Origin: Flammula alnicola
Lineage: Eukaryota; Basidiomycota; Agaricomycetes; Agaricales; Strophariaceae
Length of the DNA stretch: 64,000 nucleotides
Reading direction: 5' to 3'
Assembly (NCBI GenBank): GCA_015499995.1
Contig: JADNRV010000076.1
Coordinates: 186,001 to 250,000 of the forward strand
The first letter of the stretch is position 1; each line of letters opens with the position of its first letter. A program made the position numbers and the translations under genes. Under the pieces are notes generated by a model. The model did no database searches. It was not told the origin of the DNA and worked only from the letters and a program-made list of their open reading frames with translations. Shown here one piece after another: positions 32,002 through 42,849 of this stretch.

Positions 32002-32879
32002 AGGCCGACGTCAGTGGGGCAATTTTTAGCAGTTTGCGAACCACAATCAATTGTACAGCCATATAGTTACAATGCTAAGGATACGTGTTCTCTCTTCCAC
32101 TCATCCTCGGACCCTTCTCCTATTGACGAATTGCATCGCGGCGATATCAAATTTAACTCGGCGTTGGTTCAGCTACGTTGTCATTGCTCTCAAGTGATAG
32201 GTACAGCTGTAGATGCAGCAGCCTTTGGTCGCTCTTCCATCCTCCACTCAACTGCCGCTGCCTTCCCCGTTTCCGCCCTCCCCAGCCGTGCTGGCCATCC
32301 ACTGCCTTCTCCGTGCCAACCTCACACCCTCCCACAACTTCAAAGCCCCTCCATCCATCAAGGAATCAAGGATCCCTTTCTCCCTCAGGTCGTGCAATGC
32401 ACTTTGTACGTTGGAAGCCGCGAGAACGACATTGGGTTCAACCAACGCGTGTATGCGGTGGTGCATGGCGAACGACTGGGGTAGCAAATGACATCAAGGT
32501 GAGTAACGATACTCGGTACTGATGAGAATCACGCACCTATCTGACATTTCATCCCCAGTTTCGACTCCATTTCACCCCCAAACTGTCGCGATTGCCGCTC
32601 TGTCACCAAGGCACACGGTATCAGCCACGGGAAGGCATCGAGAAGCAAGGAATCACGTACCTTATGAGCAGAGCGCTGTCGTGGCGACGGCAATGCCTGC
32701 TGGTGGAGGAGGAGTCAGGATAACTAGTCTAGAGCTACGAGGTAAGCATCGGCATCATCTCAGACAGTCAATGAATGCTCACAAACGAGTGCCTCGTACT
32801 CCCCACTATCTGGTAAATCAACAAACGCCCCTACGAACACAGCGAACAGACGTGAGCGCGAGGTTGCACAAACGCCCAC
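32002..32879. other. Gap without recognisable gene
   Basis: Several short overlapping frames of similar length occur on both strands (for example 32014-32484 plus and 32248-32487 minus) with no family motif. A Ser/Pro-rich stretch near 32230-32360 could belong to the degenerate gene downstream. Nothing firm can be called. Confidence 0.4.
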
Positions 32880-34015
32880 GTCAGCGGCGACAAGTGGGAC
32901 CGGTACGACCCCGACAGGCACGATGTACACCCCGACATCGACACTCCAAATGTCGCCAACGGTGCAGACGCCCGTTTCTCCTCCGGGTATCGTCGGTCCT
33001 GGTGGTGGTGGTGTCGTTCCTGTAGCGCCTGTGCCTGCTGTGGGTACGCCACAACCGCCCCCAGCGGCGATGGTTACTGCTACCACGCCCACGCCCATGC
33101 AAGTGCCTCAGAATCACACTGGTGGCCTCCCAAAAAATACCCTCCCTGCCCGCCATCCCCCCACTCGACCTGCGCTTCTCGCTTCTGGGTTCGGCTGGCC
33201 CGCGTGCCAGCAGAGAAATTGGAAGAGACAGGATGTCCAAGATGGGTAGTGGTACGATGCGCAGGGTGGAGCGGATGCCTGTCATTCCTGGGAGCGAGGA
33301 GGGGCCTCCTTATGATGATGAAGACGAACACGAAGAGGGGGACGGGGATAAGAGCGAAGGAGAAGGATACGAGACCGAGGATGGCGAGATGGAACTTGAA
33401 GAGGAAGAGGAAGAGGAAGGAGAAGGAGAAGAAGAGTACAACCGCAAATCCCTCCATGCGGATAGTTCCGTCACCGCCGGTACCAACGAAGATGAGGCCG
33501 GCGCTGATGGTGACATTAACTTCAAGGACAGTGGGCACAGGAGCAGTCAACCGCCCAACGAAGCTCTCGAGCAGGGCGTGGAGCTCGTGACTCTGGGTAA
33601 AAAATGCGAGTATGGGGCGACAGGTTCAGTGGTGTCGGTACGCTCGTGCCTCCCGAGCGCACCTGGCTCTGTTTCGGGTTCTTCACGGTCGGATACAGGG
33701 ACAGGTGCTCCCGGCACAGGAGGAGGGGCAGTGAGCGTATCTGGCTCGACAACAGGCGAGTCATTCATCTACTGATGCTGGGAGCGTGATGCCACCATCG
33801 GCTTGGGGGGCATGTCCCCCTCGCCCACAATGTTCCGCGCCAAAGGCCCTAATTTGCGATGGCCATTCCACTTCACGTCACCCTCCTTGTCTCTCACCCC
33901 CGCGTTTTGGGCGTTCTGGCTGGGCTTCGTGTTCCCGGTGCTGTGGCTCGTGGGCGGGTGGCTATTCAGGAGATGCGGCTTACTAACTAAGAAACTTGAA
34001 TCCACCCACTAATTT
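32880..34015 (+). pseudogene. Captured fragment of a Ser/Pro-rich, acidic membrane protein gene
   Basis: The order is a Thr/Pro/Gly-rich part (32880-33150), an acidic part (EDGEMELEEEEEEEGEGEEE, about 33380-33440), a Ser/Gly-rich linker, and a C-terminal segment FWAFWLGFVFPVLWLVGG (about 33900-33955) that looks membrane-spanning, with MSPSPTMFRAKGPNLRWPF before it. The frame shifts near 33150, 33773 and 33820. Sequence stops resembling protein shortly before the chromovirus LTR. I know similar C-termini from agaricomycete hypothetical membrane proteins, so this looks like a host gene fragment picked up by the element; that origin is inference. Confidence 0.6.
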
Positions 34016-34051
34016 CAGCGGGACGGCGAGCCGTCGCACGCATAACAGGTG

Positions 34052-34056
34052 CTAGG
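34052..34056. other. Target-site duplication CTAGG of the chromovirus, left copy
   Basis: CTAGG precedes the 5' LTR and recurs at 39675-39679 directly after the 3' LTR. The 5-bp length fits Ty3 integrase. Confidence 0.9.
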
Positions 34057-34352
34057 TGTAACGAACTTCTCGGCAACGAACTTCTCGGCTATTCTGCCCC
34101 GGACTCTATTTTTATCGTTCTTAGTTAGCCTCATTGATCACTCTCTTTTACCGCGCATCTAGTCATTTCCTAAATACTAGCCATCCTCTCAGTCGTTTCT
34201 AATATCCTAGTCAGCCTCCTATTCAGCCTCCTATTCCATTTTCCCTATATAAAGACGCTCGTTTCCTTGTATCTAGTCGTAGGATCAACACAGTGTACGA
34301 TCTTTTCCTCCGAATTCATTCCTCATTCCATATTCGGACTTGATTCCTTACA
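34057..34352 (+). mobile_element. 5' LTR of the chromovirus
   Basis: 296 bp, TGTAACGAAC to CCTTACA, nearly identical to 39379-39674 (about three substitutions, such as TATTCTG/TATTCCG and ATTCGG/ATTTGG). TATATAAAG near 34252 is a likely TATA box. High LTR identity implies a young insertion. Confidence 0.95.
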
Positions 34353-34428
34353 AGTTTGATCCTACCCCGAACCTCTGCCTGTCACTTGGCTTCTGATATC
34401 TGTCGACGTTCCCCCTCTCGAGTCTTCT

Positions 34429-35646
34429 ATGTCTACGGTCTTAGGCGATTTTTCTCAGCTTCCCATGGACGTTGGACTAGGTGCTACCTCTGATACTACT
34501 CAGAACTCTCCCCCTGCTGGTCCGTCCTTTGCACCGCCTACGTTTGTGCCACCGCCGCCCAATGTTACCTATGGTCAGCCTCCTGTGCACCCTGGTTTCG
34601 CTCCGCCTCCTGTTCTGTCAACAGACCCGTGCCAGTTCAATTTACATGGATCTAATCCACCGCATCCAATCAACGCTCCACTTCCTGATACTACTCAGCC
34701 TCAGTACATCACCGACTTCACCAACATGCTCAGTGTCATTACTGAAAATCAGGTCGCGTTTCAGCAAGGCGTGATGCAAGTTCTAGGCCGAACTCCTCCT
34801 GTGCCTAAACTTGGTGGATCTGTCAAAGTCCGAAACCCTCGCATGTTTAGTGGAAAGCACGACGAAGTCACACCCTTCCTCAGTGAAGTCAACCGTATCA
34901 TCCAGTTCAACGCCATCAGTTTCCCCACTGACAATCATAAAGTCATCTTTCTGGCACTTTACCTCAAGGATGGTATACCTGTGGAATGGTTCAATCACCT
35001 CGAAACGATTGCTTCGCCGCTTCTCTACAACTGGACCAACTTTGTCGAGGAATTCAAGACCAAATTTGAAGACCCTCGCCTTGTTCAAACCGCCGAACAC
35101 CGACTCGACCGACTCTCTCAGACTGGTTCCGCCCATTCTTACCTCACTCGTTTTATCGAGATCTCTTCGCACCTCGACATGACTGAACAAACCAAGATCT
35201 CTCGGTTCATGAAAGGTCTCAAACCCGCTATCAAAGATAACCTCGTATCGATAATCAACCGCCCCACTATGCTTCAAGATTGGGAGAAGATTATCATTCA
35301 AGTCGATGCCAATATTCACCAACGAGATATCGAGAAACGGGAGGAAACTGGTAAGAAACCCATCAAACCCCCTACCTCCACCAATACTTCTCTTTCCACT
35401 CCCACTCCTTCCTCTTCCACCATGTCCACTTCTAACGCCGACGTCGTTCCCATGGACGTCGATGTCATCGAAACATCTTCTGGACCCCGTGGCAAGCTCA
35501 CTCAAGCCGAACGCGACACTCGCATTGCCAACAATCTCTGCCTCTATTGTGGCAAACCCAGTCACCACGTCGACGCTTGTTATACCAGGAAGGCAAAACA
35601 TGGCAGTTCCAAAAAGCAGGGAAAAGCCACGCCGGAGAGGAAATAG
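34429..35646 (+). CDS. gag: Gag polyprotein of the chromovirus
   Basis: A 405-codon frame starting at ATG 34429. A Pro-rich N-terminus (residues 15-95) is followed by a capsid-like region (about 125-300, with HEVTPFLSEV-type and WFNHLE words). A CCHC zinc knuckle near residues 374-387 (CLYCGKPSHHVDAC, spacing C-x2-C-x4-H-x4-C) would bind genomic RNA. The frame is intact. The following pol frame overlaps in the -1 phase, the usual Ty3 gag-pol frameshift arrangement. Confidence 0.92.
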   Translation: MSTVLGDFSQLPMDVGLGATSDTTQNSPPAGPSFAPPTFVPPPPNVTYGQPPVHPGFAPPPVLSTDPCQFNLHGSNPPHPINAPLPDTTQPQYITDFTNMLSVITENQVAFQQGVMQVLGRTPPVPKLGGSVKVRNPRMFSGKHDEVTPFLSEVNRIIQFNAISFPTDNHKVIFLALYLKDGIPVEWFNHLETIASPLLYNWTNFVEEFKTKFEDPRLVQTAEHRLDRLSQTGSAHSYLTRFIEISSHLDMTEQTKISRFMKGLKPAIKDNLVSIINRPTMLQDWEKIIIQVDANIHQRDIEKREETGKKPIKPPTSTNTSLSTPTPSSSTMSTSNADVVPMDVDVIETSSGPRGKLTQAERDTRIANNLCLYCGKPSHHVDACYTRKAKHGSSKKQGKATPERK

Positions 35647-37307
35647 TTTCACCCTCTCCGGCGACGCTGGGAACTGATCTTAGTTCTTCCCGTCGCGCCC
35701 CACCATTTGTCCGAGCCAAGAACAGCGAATGGTTCTCAGTCTCTTCAGCTCCTCATTTTCGGTTACATCATCATGTTCGTTTAGATCCTCTCAATCGATG
35801 GCATTTCTTCCTCCCCATTACAATCTCGTTTCCGAATCGAACATGCATCAAAACCTTTGCTTTTGTAGACTGTGGGTCTTCGGGTTTACACATTGGCGAC
35901 GCTTTCGCCAAACGACATTCTTTACCTCGCTCTGCCAAACCTATTCCTGTCCCTATCTTTACGATCGACAATCGACCTTTAACTTCCGGGCTCTTAACTC
36001 ATGACGTCGTCACCCAACTCAAAGTCCGAGATCATTCTGAAGTTCTCCGTTTAGGAATCGTTTCTATGCCCTATCCTGTTCTCCTTGGTCTTGACTGGCT
36101 CAAACAACATAACCCTGATGTCGACTGGACCCGCGGTCAGCTAGCTCTTTCCTGCTGCGGTGCCAACCACGACTTCCCTGTCTCCGCTTTTGGCAAAGGC
36201 TATAGTCTCACATGTCCATCTGCTTCCCATCTCAACATTGGTTCTCTCGGTCTAGGCCTCCATCTTAACGACAAACCATCCATCTCTCGATCTATGTTGT
36301 TTGATCTGTCCCCTCAATGATCGACAACTCCTGAACAATTTGCTTCCCGGATTTTCTCTAATTATAGATCTACGCCTTCAATCCTCCGTCCCTCAGTTCC
36401 TAATGGCCTTAGTCGTGTGGAACTCAAAGCTATCTGGCTTTCTCCTCTTGCTCCCCCGGATCCTTTCTATGGTCCACCCAACAAACCTATCGATGTTGCT
36501 CATGTTTCACCCCAGCGCTTCGCTAAGTACGCGAAAAATCTCGATTGCTACTGTATCTGGTATACGCCTAACGAGGACCTCAACATTCACATCAACACTC
36601 TCTCTTCCGACTTCCCTTCCTCTCCTCCACCTGTACACCCTCCTCCTGAACCTCCTCCTATCTCTATCCCTCCTGACGAAACTCCCGATCCTGACGAGGA
36701 AGTATGGAAATTAGTCCCTGACAAATACCATGACCATCTCGATGTTTTCTCACCTACTGAAGTCAAACTTTTACCAGATCACCGACTCTTCGATGTTAAC
36801 ATCGACATTAAAGACGGCAAACAACCACCCTTCGGCCCCATTTACTCTCTTTCACTTGACGAACACAAGGCCCTTACTGAGTACATTCAAGAACACCTTG
36901 CTAAGGGCTATATCCGCCGTTCTACCTCCTCTGCTTCCTCCCCCATCATGTTCATCAAACGGAAAACAGGCGACTTACGCCTCTGCGTCGATTACCGAGG
37001 TCTTAATGTGATTACCAAGAAGAACCGTTACCCGCTTCCCCTAACGCACGACCTCATCGACCGAGTCGCTGGCTGTGACCAATTTACCGTCATTGACCTC
37101 AAAAATGTGTTCAATCTCATCCGCATTAAAGAGGGAGATGAGTGGAAAATGGCTTTCCGCACCCACCTCGGCCTTTATGAGTATACTGTCATGCCCTTCA
37201 GATTAACTAACGCCCCAGCAACTTTTCAAGCATTTATTCAGGACGTGTTACGCGACGTTCTGGATATTCCACCTTTTCGCAAACGCCAAGAAATGCGAAT
37301 TCGATAA
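35547..37307 (+). pseudogene. pol: Protease and reverse transcriptase part of pol, broken
   Basis: The protease region has FVDCGSSG (near 35868) as aspartyl active site, with Cys-Gly-Ser in place of the common Ser-Gly-Ala/Thr, and the LLGLDWL flap-end motif near 36085. An in-frame TGA at 36318-36320 separates it from the reverse transcriptase, which continues in the same frame. The palm and fingers are present (LRLCVDYRGLN; FTVIDLKNVFNLIRI with the first catalytic Asp; then MPFRLTNAPATFQ). Just after VLRDVLDI (about 37265) a deletion removes the YxDD block and changes frame. The polymerase must therefore be inactive. Confidence 0.9.
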
Positions 37308-39366
37308 GTCCCATGTCGAATATCTCAGTTACATTATCTCGGCTCAAGGCGTACAGATGAATCCCAAAAAGCTCACCACCATCACCGAATGGCCTCTTCC
37401 CAAATCAATCAAAGAAGTCCAGTCATTCCTCGGATTCACCAATTTCTATCGCCAATTCGTCCACCACTACGCTCAAATCGCACTCCCTCTCTATTCCCTC
37501 ACCACAAAAGCTAGTAAAGCCACATTCAAGGGTCTCACCAATGCCGCAAAACACGCTTTCGAGACGCTCAAACTTGCCTTCACTACCGCCCCCGTTCTCC
37601 ATCATTTCGACCCACTTCTCCCATCCACCATCATAACCGACGCCTCGGATTTCGCCCTCGCTTCCATTCATCTCCAACCAGACAAGTCTGGTATCCTTCA
37701 CCCCGTCGCTTACCACTCCCGTAAATTCTCACCCGCTGAAATTAACTACGAGATTCACGACAAGGAACTCCTGTCAATTGTTGAGTCCTTCCGTGATATG
37801 CGCTCCTGGCTTATCGGTTCACCACATCCCATCACTGTCATTTCCGACCACAAAAACTTGGAGTATTTCATGTCATCTCAAATTCTTAATCGACGACAAG
37901 CGCGCTGGTCAATGTTCCTCTCCGAATACAATTTCCAACTCAATTACACCCCTGGCAAGCAAAACCCCGCCGACGCACCTTCTCGACGATCAGATTTCAC
38001 GCCTAAGGAAGGGGATGATGTCCTCCTAAACCAACATAAAGCCCTTCTCACCCCTTATCATTTAAACTGTCTCTTTCCTTCGCCATCAACTTCCGTTCCC
38101 CAATCTTCTATTTCCACCCTCTCTACCATCAATCTCGATAATTCTGAGCTTTTGGACGAATTCAAGAGCGCTTTCCGTCAAGATACCGAATGGCATGAAG
38201 CATTATCGAAAGGCGACGATTCCTTTACGACTCAAAATGACCTAGTCTTTCATAACGGTCAACTTTACGTTCCTCAACCTTTACGCGCTAAAATCTTGTA
38301 CTCTAGACATGACGCTGTTCTCTCTGGTCATCCTGGACGTGCTGGAACTTTCGACCTCGTCCAACGTGATTATTCTTGGCCTGGAATGCGACTCACGGAA
38401 CGCACGAACCAAACCCTTGAAACATTCCTTCGCACCTTCTGTTCCTATCAACAAGATGACTGGCTTGACTACCTCGCTCTCGCAGAATTTTCTTTCAATA
38501 ACTCCCTCAACTCCTCCACTCAGCAAACTCCGTTTTTCGCCAATCTCGGCTACCATCCCACTTTCGACATCAAGATCACCGAAAGAACCACCAATCCTTT
38601 AGCCACCGAACTAGCCTCAAGACTCGATACCATCCACGCTGAACTCCGTGCAGAATTATCCCACTCCAACGAGTACATGTCAAAATATTACGACCGTCGT
38701 CATCTCAAAGCACCCTCGTTCAAGATCAGCGATTTCGTTTGGTTACTTCACAGAAATATCAAGACCACTCGTCCTTCTGACAAACTCGACTACCGTCGCA
38801 TTGGTCCATTCAAGATCCTCGACCAACGCGGAAAATCCTCATTCCTTCTCCAATTACCACCCTCTTTATCTCGTCTTCATCCAGTATTCCATGTCTCCCT
38901 TCTCGAACCCTACATCAATCCAAACACTATCCCAGACCATGTAACAGATCCTACTCTGCCAGACATTCAAATTCCCGACGATCCGACCAAAAACATCCAA
39001 ACTATCATCGATTCTCGCAAGATTGGCAGACGCTACGACTATTTCGTACGATGGAAAGACTCCGACGACTCCGAAAATTCCTGGATTCCCCTATCTGAAA
39101 TCCCCAACAATCTTTACCACATTCTTGAACAATTCCATCATCGTAACCTTTCTCGTCCTCACCCACCTCGCTTCGACTTCATCATCCCTCCTCCTCGCGA
39201 CACTACTTCATTAGATGACATTCCCTTAATTCCCACTTCCGATCACACCAATCCTCCTCATCCCGAATCACCACCACCTCAACCCTGGATGCGTGACTAC
39301 GTACCACCTGCCCAACAAAAGACCCGCTCCGAATGCACTGTTCATTTTCGCAAATGTCCATCTTAA
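37268..39366 (+). pseudogene. pol: RNase H, integrase remnant and chromodomain part of pol
   Basis: It resumes at the connection region (AKKCEFDKSHVEYL) and runs 669 codons from ATG 37357 to TAA 39366. RNase H covers about residues 85-200 (TDASDFALAS, DKELLSIV, SDHKNLEYF). The integrase entry HDAVLSGHPGRAGTFD and WPGMR are present, but the sequence then jumps in frame to LTERTNQTLE, losing the zinc cysteines and the first two catalytic Asp residues. The C-terminal DNA-binding part and a chromodomain (about residues 545-600, DYFVRWKDSDDSENSW) remain. Chromodomains direct such elements to heterochromatin. Confidence 0.9.
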
Positions 39367-39674
39367 AGAAGGGGGTAATGTAACGAACTTCTCGGCAACG
39401 AACTTCTCGGCTATTCCGCCCCGGACTCTATTTTTATCGTTCTTAGTTAGCCTCATTGATCACTCTCTTTTACCACGCATCTAGTCATTTCCTAAATACT
39501 AGCCATCCTCTCAGTCGTTTCTAATATCCTAGTCAGCCTCCTATTCAGCCTCCTATTCCATTTTCCCTATATAAAGACGCTCGTTTCCTTGTATCTAGTC
39601 GTAGGATCAACACAGTGTACGATCTTTTCCTCCGAATTCATTCCTCATTCCATATTTGGACTTGATTCCTTACA
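39365..39674 (+). mobile_element. Polypurine tract and 3' LTR of the chromovirus
   Basis: AAAGAAGGGGGTAA (39365-39378) precedes the LTR at 39379-39674, the priming site for plus-strand DNA. The LTR pairs with 34057-34352. Confidence 0.95.
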
Positions 39675-39680
39675 CTAGGC

Positions 39681-40109
39681 AGGTAATGAGTGGGCGATGA
39701 GTGGGCAATTAATCGAGGATTTTTTTATACTTTAAATGCTGGATACCGTGTAAGATTTTTTAAAATGTTACTTAATATTTGAAGTATAAAGACTTCTAAG
39801 ACGTTGTCACATATTCATTATATAAAGCAACATATCGGAATTTTTAATACTTAAAATTTAAGATATTCCCGATTGTTATCCTAGTCTTAAAATACTTGAC
39901 TTCGTATAAAGCACCTTTCAATGTAATCAAAGATTTTAAATCTAAGATATCCCTACATGGTGTTGAGTATTTAAAATAGAATAATTTCTTGTATGTTATC
40001 CGACATTTTAAATACGAAATAAGATTGTAGAATTTCCTACACTTAAAATCCTTGATAACGTACTTGATACACATCAAAAGGAGCTTTTAATGTTGGAACC
40101 ACCAGTGTG
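39681..40109 (-). repeat. Right terminal and subterminal region of the giant element
   Basis: Inverted partner of 3043-3475: AATGAGTGGGCGATG and ATTAATCGAGGATTTTTTT at the inner edge, an AT-rich middle with ATTTAAA words, and the matched ~65-bp terminus ending ACCAGTGTG. Confidence 0.8.
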
Positions 40110-40112
40110 TAA

Positions 40113-40596
40113 CTAACGCATCCGCGTCCCGTGCGTCTCGCGGTAAGTCACAAGATATGCTCGCTAGTAGTCGATGCATTCGTGTCTAGCTTTCACTAGC
40201 TGTGTCTCGTGCTCCTAGTTGTAGTATTTTGTAGCTAGCTATTCAGCAATACATTGATTGTACTGAATTCGCCGCGCACTATTTCCAATGCATCCAGAAG
40301 TCTTTTAATTTATTCCCCATGGTGTGTTTATGCCTCGCTAGTCGTTTATGACTTATGCGTTCTATATTTCACTGCCTGATAACTTTTAACTGTCTCCCGG
40401 CTTATCATACGGACTCAGCTAGCTCTGAACCACGTCTGATTACCATTGTCACAGGTTATATGACAACTAGTAGTCGCATAGCTAGGCCTTAGACTACTAA
40501 CTTGGGTGCGTTATAGTCTCTCTGTCTCGGTTATATTCCATAGGTAAAAGATGATATATTGCGAAATTCACGCATGGCCGGTTTGCGGCCCTATCA
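40113..40596 (-). mobile_element. Solo LTR, second part
   Basis: Matches 17436-17919 and completes the LTR begun at 2072. The preceding TAA (40110-40112) is the duplicated target of the giant element. CCGT follows at 40597-40600. Confidence 0.85.
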
Positions 40597-40840
40597 CCGT
40601 GTGAACACGGTCGATGGATGGAACGTCCTCGCATAAGCGAGCATGGAACGCACTCATCTACGCAAGGATGGATCGTACTCATCTATGCGACGATGTAATG
40701 TCTTCACGTAGGAGAGCGCGGATCGCACTTCCATACGTGAGGACAGAACACACTCATCTATGCGAGGATGGACCATCCTCGTGTGAATGTGCATGCAGGC
40801 AGTGCATGGTGAAATACGAGGATGGTCCATCCTTGTAATT
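40597..40840. repeat. Degenerate satellite, right of the LTR
   Basis: Irregular units of about 29 bp contain ACTCATCTATGCGA and GGATGGA(C/T)C. It resembles the 25-bp array at 1862-1986, so the solo LTR and the giant element seem to have entered one satellite block. Confidence 0.6.
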
Positions 40841-42845
40841 TCTGGAGTCTGCAATATACCGAAATGTGATGCCCTAGTGATACGGAAAATTAGCGATGAG
40901 CAATAAGATAACGGCTAAGAGAGGTAAAATAGCTGTGATGGGCGCCTAAACTGGGTGCGCGTGGTCAAGAGACAGGATAAATGAATTGAGGAACTCGGAA
41001 AGCAGGTACTGACTACTTTTTTGTCGCATTCAGCAACCTCAATGATATACAATCTTTATTCAACGGCAACTTTTCATCCAATAGCATGCTTTCTCTGTAC
41101 TTCCTTGCTTATTTACTCCGGAGTTATTCAATTAATAAGGCAAACTACTGGACAAAATATGTCTATTAACTGTATTGTAACTAAGACTAATTCTAAAAGG
41201 GTTTCGTGCTCGAAGCAGCTGCGGAGCCGAGGTGGTGCTGATGGAAGTTACATGGCAAATGCATGAACGACCGTGGAGGGGTTGCAGATGTAATGCATCT
41301 GTGCCCAAGGTGCTTTGTGGGGTCAATGTGATGGTTGCGCAGATGACTTGTCAGCTTCACGAACGTCTGCCAGGAGATGTGCCACCGTGGATGGGGCACA
41401 GTGTATGCACTGTCATGCGCAAGTCGACGCGCTCATGCTCTGTGTCTCGGCGTTTGCTGAAACGCCCATCAACCGTGTTCACATGGTTGATGTTCAGTTT
41501 CAACTGCTATGTGCAGTGCAGGGTGCGGAGGGAAGCCTGCCAGACTCTGGGAGGTCTGAGGCCTGAGGGGTGGAACTGATTGAAGCCAGTTTGAAAGTAC
41601 ACAGGCATGGACAGCAACAGCAGCGAGCATAGCAGGACATTGACCACAGTAATGGTCAAAGATCCACTGCCCCCAATCAGTGTCGTCTCAGTATCTTTGG
41701 GTACGATGTGAAAGTGTGGGTGCTCGGGACTCAGCGTTTGAGGATATGTTGGTAACCCTCAGTCCATGAGCCATGACAGTATGTCGAACATTGAATGTTG
41801 AAACATTGAGGCCTCATCTCTCTCTTAGGCAAACCAGTGCATCCAACCCGGCAGGGCCCCATCCTTTTCGTTTTCAATACCGCCGCAAAAGAATCCCTAT
41901 CGCCTCCACCCGCATCCGGCATACCAGCCATTGCACATTGGGATACTTCTTATAACTCTGACGACTCTCGTTGTTCTGCCAACGTTGGTTGAACGTTCTT
42001 ACGCTGCGGACTCACCTATATTATGGCAACAATGATTATGGCAATGATGATGATGAAGGCACCACTCTGCGGATGTGCGGGACAATGTTTTGCTCCCTGG
42101 GTCACCAATGGCTGCATCTACCGAGCTGGAGATGGAGCCAGAGATATGGATATGTTAGTTGGAGACAGAGACATCCCCTTCCAGTGCGTTCACTTTTGTG
42201 TAAACATATGTACATTTTTCTTTCTTTCTTTATCATCCTGTGTAACTGATTCTCCAGCCCAACACTGAACATCAACGTCGAGATCCCCTTTACGCCCGCC
42301 CATCAACATCCGCATCCTTGAAGGCACAACAACTCAAAGCGCATCCTACGCTGCGGTCATCTGACCCTCCTGGCAGTGGCACTGGCTATGATGCCAACGA
42401 AAGCCTCAAAGTTCAAGGCCAAAGCTCAGGTCAAAGATGAGGATAGGATGCCGTGGAACATGCGCAAGAATCACATGTATCATAAGCCGGAGGTGCTGAG
42501 CATGAGTGCGAGAGTGTCGAGTTTGAATCCAGGATGAGGGGCGGGTCTGGTGGGATTGTTGGCGATTGTACTGTGGACGGCGTGGAGATCCTGGATGGCA
42601 ATGGAGGACCTCAGCTGTGGAAGGTCTACACCGCATAAATGTATGTTTTTTTTGTCGTTTTTCTATCTACAGCATCGAACTGACTACTTAAATTTGCTCT
42701 TCAGCCCACCACACACCACCAATGTTGAAGTGCTCAAAAGATCTCCACCCATGTCATTGATTGTCCGACAACATAAAGCACCCATTTTGCTTTCTTTCCC
42801 TTTTGTTTTCAATTGAAATGCTGATTAACTTGGTGTTGCAGAAAA
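40841..42845. other. Decayed intergenic sequence, no gene recognised
   Basis: Short frames on both strands, none with family motifs. Near 41455-41485 a segment (GTTTGCTGAAACGCCCATCA) resembles the left flank of the solo LTR at 2050 without the LTR. Confidence 0.5.
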
Positions 42846-42849
42846 AAGC

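Larger units (their letters stand above)
34057..39674 (+). mobile_element. Ty3 chromovirus, internally deleted
   Basis: A complete frame of LTR, gag, protease, reverse transcriptase, RNase H, integrase remnants, chromodomain, polypurine tract and LTR, flanked by CTAGG. It lacks the reverse transcriptase active-site block and most of integrase, so it could only have moved with help from a related element. It sits a few bases from the inner edge of the giant element's right terminal region. Confidence 0.93.
3043..40109. mobile_element. 37-kb CACTA/EnSpm-like giant element with TAA duplication
   Basis: The ends are CACACCGGTTCC at 3043 and, inverted, CACACTGGTGGTTCC from 40109. The next ~50 bp of each end match well (TTCCAACATTAAAAGC onward). 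TAA flanks both ends (3040-3042 and 40110-40112), and the intact solo LTR copy at 17433-17435 shows the site with a single TAA. A 3-bp duplication, CAC-type ends, AT-rich subterminal repeats and a tnp2-family transposase next to the left end all fit the CACTA superfamily. The interior holds several gene-like regions plus later insertions (hAT MITE, fold-back, two LTR retroelements, solo LTR, MULE-like element), so the original element was smaller. The transposase is broken, so this copy is probably not autonomous. Confidence 0.85.

Noticed and set aside
33310..33590. Minus-strand Ser-rich frames
   Set aside because: Shadows of the acidic GAG/GAA-rich coding sequence on the plus strand.
42023..42268. 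81-codon Met-rich frame
   Set aside because: The product is low complexity at the start and overlaps another frame of similar length; no supporting signal.
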